Source of the DNA: Kineococcus aurantiacus
Lineage (GTDB): Bacteria; Actinomycetota; Actinomycetes; Actinomycetales; Kineococcaceae
Length of the DNA stretch: 64,000 nt
Assembly (NCBI RefSeq): GCF_013409345.1
Contig: NZ_JACCBB010000001.1
Location: 3,038,001-3,102,000 of the forward strand
Reading direction: 5' to 3'
Shown: in pieces, positions 51,099 to 60,070 of the stretch
How the letters are laid out: every line of letters starts with the position of its first letter
Numbering within the stretch: the first letter of the stretch is position 1
The notes under the pieces: model-generated
Told to the model about the DNA's origin: nothing
What the model saw: the letters and a program-made list of their open reading frames with translations, nothing else
The model's database searches: none
Program-made: the position numbers and the translations under genes

Positions 51099-52073
51099 GT
51101 GCCTCGTCCGACGGCCCGCGTGCTGCAGCTGCTCGAGCTGCTGCAGTCCAGCTCCGGCACCCGCACCGTCGCCGAGCTGGCCGCGCGCCTGGAGGTCGAC
51201 GAGCGGACGGTGCGCCGGTACGTCGCCCACCTGGTCGACCTCGACGTCCCGGTGCAGTCCGTGCGGGGCCCCTACGGCGGCGTCCGCCTGGGCCCCGGGC
51301 ACCGCATGCCCCCGCTGATGCTCACCGACGAGGAGGCCCTCGTCGTCCTGCTCGGGCTCGTCACCGCGCACCCGTCGGGGGTGCTGGCCGCGTCACCGGG
51401 GGTGGTGGACGCTGCGGTGTCCAAGCTGCGGCGCGTCCTGCCCGTCGCCGTGGGGGAGCGCGTGGGGGCGCTGGTCCAGACCGCCGCGGCCGCCGCCCCC
51501 CGCGCCGGTGCTGCGCGGACGAGCACCCTGCTGCTGCTCGCCCGGGCCGTGCACGAGCATCGACCGGTGGCCCTGACCCGCACCGCCGCCGACGGCGGGC
51601 GGACCCTGCGCACCGTCCACCCGTTCGGCGTGGTGGCCCGCTCCGGGCGCTGGTACCTCTGCGCCGCCGACCCGGCCACCGGTGCCGTGCGCACCTTCCG
51701 GGTGGACCGGATCGACGCGGCCGAGGTCCTCGCCGGGTCCTTCGACGTCCCGGACGGCTTCAGCGCCGCCGACCACGTGCGCGCGACCCTGTCCGCGGTC
51801 CCCTGGCGCCACGAGGTGTCCCTGCGGGTGCGGGGGACGGCGGACGAGGTGGAGCGGCTGTTCCCGCCGGGACTGGCCACCACCGGGGACGCCTCGCCCG
51901 AGCCGGGGTGGGTCCGGGTGACGTTCCGGGCCGAGCGGCTGGACTGGGTGCCCGGCCTGCTCGCCGCGCTGCCCGTCCCCTTCGTCGTCGACGGGCCCGA
52001 GGCCCTGCGGGACCTTGTGCGCTCCCTGGCCGCCCGTCTCCTCGGGAGCGCCGGCGGTGCTGCCGCCCCGTGA
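51099..52073 (+). CDS. HTH-WYL (YafY-type) transcriptional regulator
   Basis: A 324-residue regulator: HTH_11 at 5-65 (RVLQLLELLQSSSGTRTVAE, VDERTVRRYVAHL), an HMPPLMLTDEEALVVLLGL helix, and a WYL domain about 140-225 with GRWYLCAADPATGAVRTFRV. The C-terminal WCX region follows. It is divergent from the VOC gene over a 58-bp spacer, and the YafY/VOC pair is common in actinobacteria, suggesting regulation of that VOC gene. Leaderless start GTG 51099. Confidence 0.92.
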   Translation: MPRPTARVLQLLELLQSSSGTRTVAELAARLEVDERTVRRYVAHLVDLDVPVQSVRGPYGGVRLGPGHRMPPLMLTDEEALVVLLGLVTAHPSGVLAASPGVVDAAVSKLRRVLPVAVGERVGALVQTAAAAAPRAGAARTSTLLLLARAVHEHRPVALTRTAADGGRTLRTVHPFGVVARSGRWYLCAADPATGAVRTFRVDRIDAAEVLAGSFDVPDGFSAADHVRATLSAVPWRHEVSLRVRGTADEVERLFPPGLATTGDASPEPGWVRVTFRAERLDWVPGLLAALPVPFVVDGPEALRDLVRSLAARLLGSAGGAAAP

Positions 52074-52088
52074 CCGGCGGGGCCGGCG

Positions 52089-53927
52089 TCAGCGGTAGCT
52101 GACGACGGCACCCCCGCGCGGGGTCCAGGTGATCGAGCCGCCCTGGAAGTCGCTGCGCTTGCCGCCGCCGGCGGAGTACTCGTCGCTGGTGGGGTAGCCC
52201 AGGCGGCCGTTCTCCCAGCCCTGCGCGGCCCACGCGTCGCGGATGGCCCCGCGCACGACGTGGGTCCCGGCGGTGGGGGAGTAGTAGACCGACCCGCCCG
52301 CGAAGTGGTTGAACGCCCCGGCCCGCAGCGGCTGCTCGTCGGTGGTGGGGTAGCCCAGGAAACCCGTCTCCCAGCCGTTGGCGGCCCACTTGTCGCGGAT
52401 CAGGCCCTTGACGACGTGCGCGCCGGTGCCGCGGGACCAGTAGACCGACCCGCCCTGGAAGTGGTTGAAGGCCCCGCTGGGCAGCGCGACCTCGTCGGTC
52501 GTGGGGAACCCCAGCGAGGAGTTCTCCCAGCCGGTCGTGGCCCACCGGTCGCGGATGAGGCCGCGCACGACGTGCGAGCCGGTCGCGGCGGAGTAGTACA
52601 CCGACCCGCCCTGGAAGTGCTGGTAGTACCCGGTCTTGACGGGCGTCGGCAGCACGGGCGTGGTGGGGGAGCCCAGGAAGCTGGCCGCCCCGCCGACCGC
52701 GGACCACTTCAGCGAGATGTCGTTGCCGGTGACGGTCGGGGCCCCATCGACGCGCAGGGTGCCGTCGCCGTTGCGGACCAGCTTGGCGATGGTCATGCGC
52801 CGCGGGTGCGGCACGGGGCCGCCGACGTTCTCGCCGAGGCGGAAGGTGGCGTACGCCATCCGCAGCCCGCCCGAGGCGTCGACGAAGGCCGAGGAACCGC
52901 CGGGGCCCTGCTGCGACCCGGCGCTGGCGACCAGCGGGGTCGACTGCACGCGGTGGCAGGCGCCCAGCGGGCCCTGCGGGCACACCGAGTACCCGGAGGC
53001 GTAGTTGCTGTGGCCCTGGTCGTCCAGCGGGTCGGACAGGTTCCCGGAGTAGAACAGGTACGTCGTGCCGCCGAAGCTCACCATCGAGGGGTTCTCGATG
53101 GTGTCGCCCTCCCAGGAGTTCGGCGCGGTCTCCAGCAGCTTCACCACGGGGGCCCCGGGGCGGGGGAACCCGTTGTCGGCCAGCTCGACGGCCTTGATCG
53201 AGGACGGGTGCGAGGCGATCTTGCCGGAGGACTTCCACAGCAGGTAGTTCTTCCCGCTGCCGGCGTCGTGGTACGGCATGGGGTCGATGGAGCCGCCCGG
53301 GTCGACGTTCGCGTCCTCGCACTGGATCGGGCCGCCGCCGCTGATGTCGCGGAACGGGCCGGCCGGGGAGCTGGAGGACGCCACGGTCAGGCAGAAGCGC
53401 GAGGGGGAGACGCGCACGGGGGAGTACGCGAACCACGTCGAGCCGATGGAGAAGACGCCCGGGGCCCAGTAGTCGCGGTTGATCCAGGGGCCCTGCGGGT
53501 GCACGACGCCCCAGGACGCCTGCCGCACGAGGGCGTCGTTGGTGTCGTACTTGCCCCAGTCGTCCATGGGCGCCGCCTTGATCTCGGCGGGGATCTTGGG
53601 GTCGCCGGCCACGGAGTACCCGCGGCGGCCGGGCGGGCCGTCGTCGGAGTAGCGGGCCCGCACCTTCCAGGTGACCAGGTCGGTGCTGGTGAGCACGGGC
53701 AGCACGCGGCCGCCGACGGGGGAGGCGTAGGCGTAGTAGGTGCCGCCGACGCGCACGACGGTGGGGTCGCCGAAGTCGCCGGTCCAGGTCGCCCCCGGCT
53801 GGAACCAGGTGGGCTCGGCCGCGGTGGCGGTCTCCGTCGTCGGCAGGACGGTGGAGACCGCGACGGCGGCGGCCGCCGCGGTCAGGACCGCGGTGACCAG
53901 CTTGCGGGGGCGGATCGGGAAACGCAC
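52089..53927 (-). CDS. secreted GH43-like (five-bladed propeller) glycosidase with LGFP repeats
   Basis: A 612-residue exported protein. Signal peptide 1-42 (KLVTAVLTAAAAAVAVSTVL, cleavage near TATAAEP); a GH43/GH-F-type propeller about 45-385, with GDFGDPTVVRVGGTYYAYAS (Asp as candidate base), NRDYWAPGVF, PGGSIDPMPYHD and GDTIENPSMVSFGGTTYLFY; then four or five LGFP repeats (about 395-612). GH43 enzymes commonly attack arabinans, which fits a wall carrying arabinogalactan. GTG 53927 has GGAGG upstream. First of three consecutive leftward LGFP genes by position, last in transcription order. Confidence 0.87.
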   Translation of the reverse strand: MRFPIRPRKLVTAVLTAAAAAVAVSTVLPTTETATAAEPTWFQPGATWTGDFGDPTVVRVGGTYYAYASPVGGRVLPVLTSTDLVTWKVRARYSDDGPPGRRGYSVAGDPKIPAEIKAAPMDDWGKYDTNDALVRQASWGVVHPQGPWINRDYWAPGVFSIGSTWFAYSPVRVSPSRFCLTVASSSSPAGPFRDISGGGPIQCEDANVDPGGSIDPMPYHDAGSGKNYLLWKSSGKIASHPSSIKAVELADNGFPRPGAPVVKLLETAPNSWEGDTIENPSMVSFGGTTYLFYSGNLSDPLDDQGHSNYASGYSVCPQGPLGACHRVQSTPLVASAGSQQGPGGSSAFVDASGGLRMAYATFRLGENVGGPVPHPRRMTIAKLVRNGDGTLRVDGAPTVTGNDISLKWSAVGGAASFLGSPTTPVLPTPVKTGYYQHFQGGSVYYSAATGSHVVRGLIRDRWATTGWENSSLGFPTTDEVALPSGAFNHFQGGSVYWSRGTGAHVVKGLIRDKWAANGWETGFLGYPTTDEQPLRAGAFNHFAGGSVYYSPTAGTHVVRGAIRDAWAAQGWENGRLGYPTSDEYSAGGGKRSDFQGGSITWTPRGGAVVSYR

Positions 53928-53997
53928 GAGGCCTCCGGGCGTCGGTGGTGGACGTTCGCCGACTCCTCGGCAGGTCGCGCGAGGAACTTTAACCCGG

Positions 53998-56004
53998 TCA
54001 GGTGAGAACGACCGTGATCTTGCCCGTCCTGGCGTTCCAGGTGATGGACCCGCCCTGGAAGTCGCTGCGGCGGCCGCCGCTGACGTCGTACTCGTCGCTC
54101 GTGGGGTACCCGAGCTCGCCGGTCTCCCAGCCGCGGGCGGCCCAGGCGTCGCGGATGAGCCCGCGCACGACGTGGGTGCCGGTCCGGGGGGAGAAGTAGA
54201 TCGACCCGCCCTGGAAGTGGGTGAAGGCCCCGCCCGGCAGGGCGACCTCGTCGGTCGTGGGGTAGCCCAGGACGCCGTTCTCCCAGCCCAGGGTGCCCCA
54301 CTTGTCACGGATGAGGCCGCGCACGGCGTGCGCCCCGGTGGCCGCCGACCAGTAGACCGACCCGCCCTGGAACTCCGTCCACGCCCCGCGCGGCAGCGCC
54401 CACTCGTCGCTCTTGGGGTACCCGAGGTAGCCGGTCTCCCAGCCCAGCGAGGCCCACTTGTCGCGGATCGCGCCGCGCACGGCGTGCGCGCCGGTGCGCG
54501 GCGAGTAGTAGATCGACCCGCCCTGGAAGTGGTTGAAGGCCCCGCCGCGCAGCGCGACCTCGTCGGTGGTGGGGAAGCCCAGGAAGGAGTTCTCCCAGTT
54601 CAGCGACTTCCACTTGTCCCGGATGAGGCCGCGCACGAGGTGCGCGCCGGTCGCGGGCAGGTAGTAGATCGAGCCGACCTGGTAGTGCCGGTAGCGGCCG
54701 CCGCGGGCGGCGGCGCCCTCGACGCTGGTGGCCGCGCCGAGGGCGGCGGCCCCGCCGAGGGCGGTGTACTTGGCCGCGACGTCGGACAGGGTGGCCCCGC
54801 TCGTCGTCGTCCCCTTGAGCAGGGCCGCGACCCGGTCGCGGATGGTGCCCATCTTGGTGAAGCCGACGTTGCCGGGGCAGGCGGTGAAGCCGACGTCGCG
54901 GTGGGCGTTGATCGTCCGCAGCGTGACGGTCGTGCCCGCCGCGTAGCGGGCGGTGCCGCCGCCGGCGGAGGTGAGCTGGGCCGAGCCCCCGGCCGGCAGG
55001 CCGTACATCGAGAACTTCCACGCGATGACGGCGGCGACGGAGTTCAGGGTGGCCTCGGTGGGGGCCACGGAGGTGAAGTCGCCGATCATCGACACCCCGA
55101 AGGTGTCGGTGTTGAACCCGCCGGCGTGGGCGCCGATGACGGGGCGGGTGATCCCGCCGGCCCGGCCCTCCCAGATCCCGCCGAACCGGTCGACGACGAA
55201 GTTGTAGCCCAGGTCCGACCAGCCCAGCGACACCGTGTGGTAGCGGTACATCGAGCGCATGACGGCGGGGACGTCGGCCTGCGAGTAGCTGCCGCCGTCG
55301 GCGGTGTGGTGCACGACGACGGCCTTGATCGTGTCGCCGTAGCCGGGCACCCCCTTGCGCAGCGACTCGTCGGCGCCCCAGTCGGCGCGCGAGCGGATGA
55401 CGGGCTGGGCCGCACCGGCCAGCAGGGCCGCGTCCTGCTCGTCGGCCTGCGCGTCGGCGGCGGACAGGGTGGTGCGCAGGGCCGAGCTGGCCCCGGCGTC
55501 GACGACCTGCAGCTGCGCGGTCGCGGCGTCGGCCGCGGGCAGCCGCACCTCGACGGTCGCGGACGTGCCGAGCGCGCCGACCCACAGCGGGTCGGAACCG
55601 GCGACGGAGGTGCGGGCCTCGGCGGTGCCGGGGTCGGGTTCGGAGTCGTGCAGGGTGAGGTCGTGCCAGGCGCTCCAGTCGCCGCCGGCGCGGCGGGTGC
55701 GGACCTGCACGCTGTCGGCGGAGGTCCCGGCGGGGAAGGTGACGCCGACGAGGTGGCCGCCGCTGACGTCGACGCGGACGGTGGTCAGCGCGCCGGAGGA
55801 CAGCAGCCCCGCGGTGCGCGAGCCGGCGCCGAGGGCGAAGACCTGGGTGCTCCCGGCGACCTGGAGGGCGCCGGTGGTCAGCGCGCTGGGGGCCAGGGCG
55901 CGCGCGGGGTGACCGGCGGCGAGGCCGGCGGCCCCGGCGAGCCCGGTGCCGAGGACCCCGGTGAGCAGGGCGCGGCGGGACAAGGGGGTGCTGACGGACC
56001 GCAT
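53998..56004 (-). CDS. secreted N-acetylmuramoyl-L-alanine amidase (PGRP type) with LGFP repeats
   Basis: A 668-residue protein. Tat-type signal (SRRALLTGVLGTGLAGAAGL), a 140-residue beta domain (about 45-185), an Amidase_2/PGRP domain (about 195-375), then five LGFP repeats (about 400-668). The zinc ligands are visible: His in AVVVHHTADGG, His in INAHRDVGF and Cys in TACPGN; VVDRFGGIWEGRAGG is also conserved. It should cleave the muramoyl-alanine bond. ATG 56004 has AGGAGG at 56016-56021 on the minus strand; the frame continues upstream but is leader. Preceded by a long leader. Confidence 0.93.
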   Translation of the reverse strand: MRSVSTPLSRRALLTGVLGTGLAGAAGLAAGHPARALAPSALTTGALQVAGSTQVFALGAGSRTAGLLSSGALTTVRVDVSGGHLVGVTFPAGTSADSVQVRTRRAGGDWSAWHDLTLHDSEPDPGTAEARTSVAGSDPLWVGALGTSATVEVRLPAADAATAQLQVVDAGASSALRTTLSAADAQADEQDAALLAGAAQPVIRSRADWGADESLRKGVPGYGDTIKAVVVHHTADGGSYSQADVPAVMRSMYRYHTVSLGWSDLGYNFVVDRFGGIWEGRAGGITRPVIGAHAGGFNTDTFGVSMIGDFTSVAPTEATLNSVAAVIAWKFSMYGLPAGGSAQLTSAGGGTARYAAGTTVTLRTINAHRDVGFTACPGNVGFTKMGTIRDRVAALLKGTTTSGATLSDVAAKYTALGGAAALGAATSVEGAAARGGRYRHYQVGSIYYLPATGAHLVRGLIRDKWKSLNWENSFLGFPTTDEVALRGGAFNHFQGGSIYYSPRTGAHAVRGAIRDKWASLGWETGYLGYPKSDEWALPRGAWTEFQGGSVYWSAATGAHAVRGLIRDKWGTLGWENGVLGYPTTDEVALPGGAFTHFQGGSIYFSPRTGTHVVRGLIRDAWAARGWETGELGYPTSDEYDVSGGRRSDFQGGSITWNARTGKITVVLT

Positions 56005-56354
56005 CAGGCCTCGTTCCTCCTGGGACGTCGGACGGGGGTCTCCCCCACACGGGTGCACGCTCTGTGGTGACATCGGCGTCCAGATCACGTCGCTTGAGCG
56101 TGTCGCACGTTGTGTCGGCACTTCGTCACGCAAAGTAAGGGACGATGCCCGTGGTGGGCAAGGTGCTGGAGAGGACAAAGAGATAACGTCTCCGCAGTCA
56201 CTCACTCACTGTAAGTCACATCTGTCGCGGGAGCCCCAGGTTCCGGGGCACGTCCAACCCCCTCGCGGGCAACGGGGAGGCACCCTGCGGCGAACTCCCA
56301 GCCGCTCCTCAGCCACCCGGATCGTGACGGAGAGTGACGACTGGGGAGGGCGCG
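56005..56354. other. long intergenic leader of the amidase gene
   Basis: About 350 bp between two leftward LGFP genes, with lower GC in its middle (56080-56220). It contains a GGGGG-TCT-CCCCC hairpin (56034-56046) beside the ribosome-binding site and a GCCCC/GGGGC hairpin near 56230-56250. A promoter must lie here but I cannot fix the boxes. No gene. Confidence 0.55.
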
Positions 56355-57383
56355 TCAGCCGGTGTGCACGGACACCCCCCGCCCCGCGCTCCACGTGACG
56401 TACCCGCCCTGGAAGTCCGAGCGGCGCACCCCGCCCACCGTCCGCTCGTCGCTCGTGGGGAAGCCCAGCCGGCCGCTCTCCCAGCCCCGCGCCGCCCACG
56501 CGTCCCGGATCGCGCCGTGCACCTCGTGCGCGCCCGTGCGCGGCGACCAGTACACCGACCCCCGCTGGAAGTGGTTGGCCCGCCCGCCCGGCACCCCGAA
56601 CTCGTCCGTCACCGGCAGCCCCACGGCGCTCGCCAGGCCCCGCTGCACGTACGCCGCGCCGATGGCCCCCCACACCGCCCGCGCCTGGGTGTCCCGCGTC
56701 CACAGGACCGTGCCGTTCTCGTAGCGGCGGGCGCTCGCCCCCGCGAACCGGGGCCCGCCCGCGACCGGGTCGCCCAGCGCCGAGCGCGTCCCGCCCAGCG
56801 CCACCCAGTGCGCCTCGGCGGGGTCGGTGCGGCCCGTCCACCACGACGTCTCCGCCGCCGCCCCCCGGCGCGACAGCGACACGTGGACGTGGTCGGTGTG
56901 CGGGTTCGGCCCCGCGTACGGCTGCCAGCCCTGCGCCGCGCGGTAGGACTTCCACACCCGCCCGTCCCAGATGACGTACATGACGCCCAGGCGGCGCGCG
57001 TTCGCCGCGTCGTCGGCCAGCAGCCAGTCCAGGAACGTCCGCGCCGTCGCCGCGTCGGTGGGGTCGCCCGCGTCGAGCATCCAGTCCAGCGCCCGGCCCT
57101 CGTGGTGCTCGGAGTCCACCGCCGCCCCGACCGGGCAGGCGCGGTGCGTGCCGATCACCTGCCGGCCGTAGGTGGTCAGCAGCAGGTCGCGCAGCTCCCG
57201 CGTGCCCGGCTGCACGTCCGCGCACGTCGTGGCGCCCTCGTAGGCGGCGAGGTCGTCGACGGCCGCGGGCAGACCCGCCGGCGCGCGCGGCACGGGAGCG
57301 GCCGCCGAGGCCGCGGGGGAGGTCACCAGGGCCGACAGCACCGCGGTGGCCAGCGCCGCCGCGGCCAGCGGCAGCCGCCTCAC
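56355..57383 (-). CDS. secreted M15/VldE-like peptidase-domain protein with LGFP repeats
   Basis: A 342-residue protein. Signal peptide 1-28 (LPLAAAALATAVLSALVTS), then an ARB_07466/M15-type domain (about 45-180) with EHHEGRALDWML, MYVIWDGRVWKSY and HTDHVHVS; the H...D...HxH arrangement matches the zinc site of LAS peptidases. About three LGFP repeats follow (187-342), the first degenerate (RYENGTVLWTRDTQA). It probably cleaves peptidoglycan stem peptides or binds them. GTG 57383; no strong ribosome-binding site apart from a G-rich run. Confidence 0.87.
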   Translation of the reverse strand: MRRLPLAAAALATAVLSALVTSPAASAAAPVPRAPAGLPAAVDDLAAYEGATTCADVQPGTRELRDLLLTTYGRQVIGTHRACPVGAAVDSEHHEGRALDWMLDAGDPTDAATARTFLDWLLADDAANARRLGVMYVIWDGRVWKSYRAAQGWQPYAGPNPHTDHVHVSLSRRGAAAETSWWTGRTDPAEAHWVALGGTRSALGDPVAGGPRFAGASARRYENGTVLWTRDTQARAVWGAIGAAYVQRGLASAVGLPVTDEFGVPGGRANHFQRGSVYWSPRTGAHEVHGAIRDAWAARGWESGRLGFPTSDERTVGGVRRSDFQGGYVTWSAGRGVSVHTG

Positions 57384-57587
57384 GCGGCCCCCCCGGCGGC
57401 ACCGGTCCGGGCGGACCGGGCGGGGGCGGCGGTTCGGACCGGGACCGTGCGGCGGGACAGCGGGTGGGGCGAGGCCATGGGGGAGTGCGCTCCGTCCGTC
57501 GGGGGGTTCGTGACGGAACGTAGGTGATCAGTGCAGACGTTGTAAATGGTGGGACGGTGAACAACCCGTGGGACGGGTGGGGCGGGA

Positions 57588-59111
57588 TCACCCCGCGGCG
57601 GGGGGTCCGTCCTCGCGCAGCACGTACAGCTTGACGCTGAACGCGCGCTTCACCTCGGTCGAGACCAGCCGGTAGTCCTGGTCCAGCAGCCGCTTCGTCT
57701 CCCGGTCCGCGGGCGTCCTCGCGACCACCGGGCCGACCCCGCCGACGACCCAGACCCGGCCCACGCCCGCCAGGTGCCGCCACAGCTGCGGGGCCTCCAC
57801 GGTCGTGCCCACCAGCGTGGCCGACTCCGTCGCCGACCGCTCCAGGGCCACGTCGTCCAGGCCCGCGAAGGCCTGCGGGTACAGCTGGGTCAGGACCCGG
57901 TAGCGGTACTCCCCGTCGGGCAGGAAGAGCAGCCCGTCCCCGGGCTCGGCGTGCGCGGCGACGTACTCCGCGGTGCCGCGCAGGTCCTCGGCGTGCCCGA
58001 TGGTGGGGGAGCGGAAGACGAGCTGCATGTGCAGCCCGGTCACCGTCAGCGCCGCCACCAGGGCCGCCGCCGTCAGCGCCGCGACCCGCGCCCGCACCGC
58101 CACCGTCACCGCCGCGGCCAGCAGCAGGCACGTGCCGGGGGCCACGAAGACCAGGTAGCGGGTCGTCCAGAACGGGGTGACCTGCGAGACCACCCACAGC
58201 AGCGGCCACGGCAGGACGCCCCACGCGGTCCCCACCAGCACCAGCCGCCGGGCCCGGCCCCGCCACCAGGCCGCACCCGCGGCCAGCGCCGCCAGCACCA
58301 GGGCCACCGGCGAGGACCCCAGGGCGAACACGACGTGGCTGCCCAGCTCCTCCAGGGTCGGCCGGCGCAGGAAGGCGACCTGCCCGCTCTGGGCGTCCTG
58401 GGCCAGCAGCAGCGGCACCGACAGCACCACGCCGGTGCCCGCGGCCACCGCGGCCCGCCACAGCACCCGCCGGCCCGAGGCCAGCGCCCAGGCCGCGTGC
58501 GCGACCAGCACCAGGGCCGCGACGGTGTTGAGCGCCACCAGCACCGGGACCGACAGCGCGTACGCGACCCACCAGGGCCCGCGCCGGCCCGCGCCGCCCG
58601 CCGTGCCGCTCGCGGCGTCGCCCGCCGGGGTGCCCGCGCGGACCAGCAGGTAGGTCGCGGCCGTGGCCACCAGCGTCGCCAGCGCGTACGGCCGGGCCTC
58701 CTGCGCGTACCGGCTCACGAACGGCATGGCGACGAACAGGGCCGCGGCCGTGGCGCCCGTCAGGCGCGCGGTGCCGGGCCCGACGGCCGGCGCGGCCAGC
58801 CGGCGGCCCACCCCGAACAGCAGCGGCGCGGTCAGCGCCGCGGCCACCACCGACGTCCAGCGGGCCTGCGCGACGTCCACGCCGGCGCCGAACAGGGCGT
58901 GCGTCAGCAGGTAGAACGGGGCGTGGACGAGGTCCACGTGCTGCACCAGCGCCCAGATCTGCTCCGTCGTGCGCGAGGAGACCGCGACCGTGACCGCCTC
59001 GTCCCGCCACGGGCTGGGCGTGCCCACCCGCCAGGAGAACACCGCGAGGGCCACCACGACCGACCCCAGGCCGACCAGCAGGTCGACCGGCGGGCGGGAC
59101 GCCCGCCGCAC
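57588..59111 (-). CDS. GT39-like (ArnT/PMT-type) membrane glycosyltransferase
   Basis: A 507-residue GT-C protein with about eleven helices. The early extracytoplasmic loop SPWRDEAVTVAVSS holds the catalytic-type Asp-Glu, VHAPFYLLTHALF follows, and SRYAQEARPYALATLVA is typical of this family; a soluble C-terminal domain covers about 390-507. It should transfer a sugar from a polyprenyl phosphate to a wall or protein acceptor. GTG 59111 is the first start in frame, though the frame stays open upstream. Leftward with dprE2 143 nt upstream. Confidence 0.88.
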   Translation of the reverse strand: MRRASRPPVDLLVGLGSVVVALAVFSWRVGTPSPWRDEAVTVAVSSRTTEQIWALVQHVDLVHAPFYLLTHALFGAGVDVAQARWTSVVAAALTAPLLFGVGRRLAAPAVGPGTARLTGATAAALFVAMPFVSRYAQEARPYALATLVATAATYLLVRAGTPAGDAASGTAGGAGRRGPWWVAYALSVPVLVALNTVAALVLVAHAAWALASGRRVLWRAAVAAGTGVVLSVPLLLAQDAQSGQVAFLRRPTLEELGSHVVFALGSSPVALVLAALAAGAAWWRGRARRLVLVGTAWGVLPWPLLWVVSQVTPFWTTRYLVFVAPGTCLLLAAAVTVAVRARVAALTAAALVAALTVTGLHMQLVFRSPTIGHAEDLRGTAEYVAAHAEPGDGLLFLPDGEYRYRVLTQLYPQAFAGLDDVALERSATESATLVGTTVEAPQLWRHLAGVGRVWVVGGVGPVVARTPADRETKRLLDQDYRLVSTEVKRAFSVKLYVLREDGPPAAG

Positions 59112-59254
59112 CCGCGCCGCCGCCCGGGGCGGCTGCCCGGGACGACGGCGCGCGCTGGGGACCCCGGTCGCGGTGGCGCCGGGCCGGACGGGCGTGCTCG
59201 ACAGGGTGACCTCGCTCGGTGGTGCGCTCGGTGGTGCGCCGGGGTGGGGCTCTC

Positions 59255-60010
59255 TCAGAGGGGCAGCTTGCGGAACACCGGGGCCGGGACGTGGCGCAGG
59301 GCGGACATCACCCAGCGCATCGGCTCGGGGGCCCAGACGGTCTCCTTGCCGGTGCGGACGGCGTCCACGGCCACCTCGGCGACCTGCTCGGCGGACACGG
59401 ACAGCGGGGCCGTCTTGAGCCCCTCGGTCATCTTCGTGTGCACGAAGCCGGGCCGCACGACGACGACGCGGACGCCGCTGGGCCGCAGGGCCTCGCGCAG
59501 CCCCGTGAAGAAGGCGTCGAAACCGGCCTTGGAGGAGCCGTAGACGAAGTTCGAGCGGCGCGCGCGCTCCCCGGCGACGCTGGACAGCGCCACGAGGACG
59601 CCGTGCCCCTGGGCGCGCAGCCGGGCGGCCAGGAGGACGCCGAGGTTGACGGGGGCGGTGTAGTTGACGGTCGCCACCCCGACGGCGGCGTCGGCGTCCT
59701 GCCAGGACACCTCGTTGTCGCCCAGGATCCCGAAGGCCAGGACGGTCACGTCCACGTCCCCGGCGGCGAAGGCCTCCTCCAGGACGGCGTCGTGGCCGGC
59801 GAGGTCGGTGGCCTCGAAGTCGACGGTGGCGACCTCGTGGCCGCGGCGGTGCAGCCGCTGCACGGCCTCGTCGCGGCGGGCGCCGGGGCGGGCCGCCAGG
59901 GTCACCCGGAGCGGGCGGTCGGGGCTGAGCCGCTCCACGATGGCCAGGCCGATGTCGGAGGTCCCGCCGAGCAGCAGGACCGAGCGGGGGTTGCCGAGGG
60001 CGTCGATCAC
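59255..60010 (-). CDS. dprE2: decaprenylphosphoryl-2-keto-ribose reductase DprE2
   Basis: A 251-residue SDR with VLLLGGTSDIGLAI at the N-terminus, LAFGILGDNE, and Ser-Tyr-Lys in SSVAGERARRSNFVYGSSKA. These lines match DprE2, the NADH-dependent second half of the epimerisation of decaprenylphosphoryl-ribose to -arabinose. Its partner oxidase DprE1 is not in this window. GTG 60010 follows a TAGGGT minus-10 box by 8 nt. Divergent from an AEC transporter. Confidence 0.9.
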   Translation of the reverse strand: MIDALGNPRSVLLLGGTSDIGLAIVERLSPDRPLRVTLAARPGARRDEAVQRLHRRGHEVATVDFEATDLAGHDAVLEEAFAAGDVDVTVLAFGILGDNEVSWQDADAAVGVATVNYTAPVNLGVLLAARLRAQGHGVLVALSSVAGERARRSNFVYGSSKAGFDAFFTGLREALRPSGVRVVVVRPGFVHTKMTEGLKTAPLSVSAEQVAEVAVDAVRTGKETVWAPEPMRWVMSALRHVPAPVFRKLPL

Positions 60011-60018
60011 AACGATCG

Positions 60019-60024
60019 ACCCTA
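60019..60024 (-). promoter_or_regulatory. minus-10 box TAGGGT of dprE2
   Basis: TAGGGT on the minus strand, 8 nt before GTG 60010, with no ribosome-binding site. Confidence 0.5.
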
Positions 60025-60058
60025 GCAACGCGCGCGGGGACCTCCCCGCCCCCACCGA

Positions 60059-60064
60059 TAGCCT
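60059..60064 (+). promoter_or_regulatory. minus-10 box TAGCCT of the AEC gene (leaderless)
   Basis: TAGCCT ends 6 nt before GTG 60071. Confidence 0.55.
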
Positions 60065-60070
60065 CGCGCG

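Noticed and set aside
56005-56205. Amidase start 67 codons further upstream
   Set aside because: The extra residues are not signal-peptide-like and lie in the leader; ATG 56004 begins a Tat signal and has AGGAGG upstream.
56005-56354. Cyclic-di-AMP (ydaO-type) or other known riboswitch before the amidase gene
   Set aside because: The hairpins are short and the conserved core sequences of that class are not found; left as an unexplained leader.
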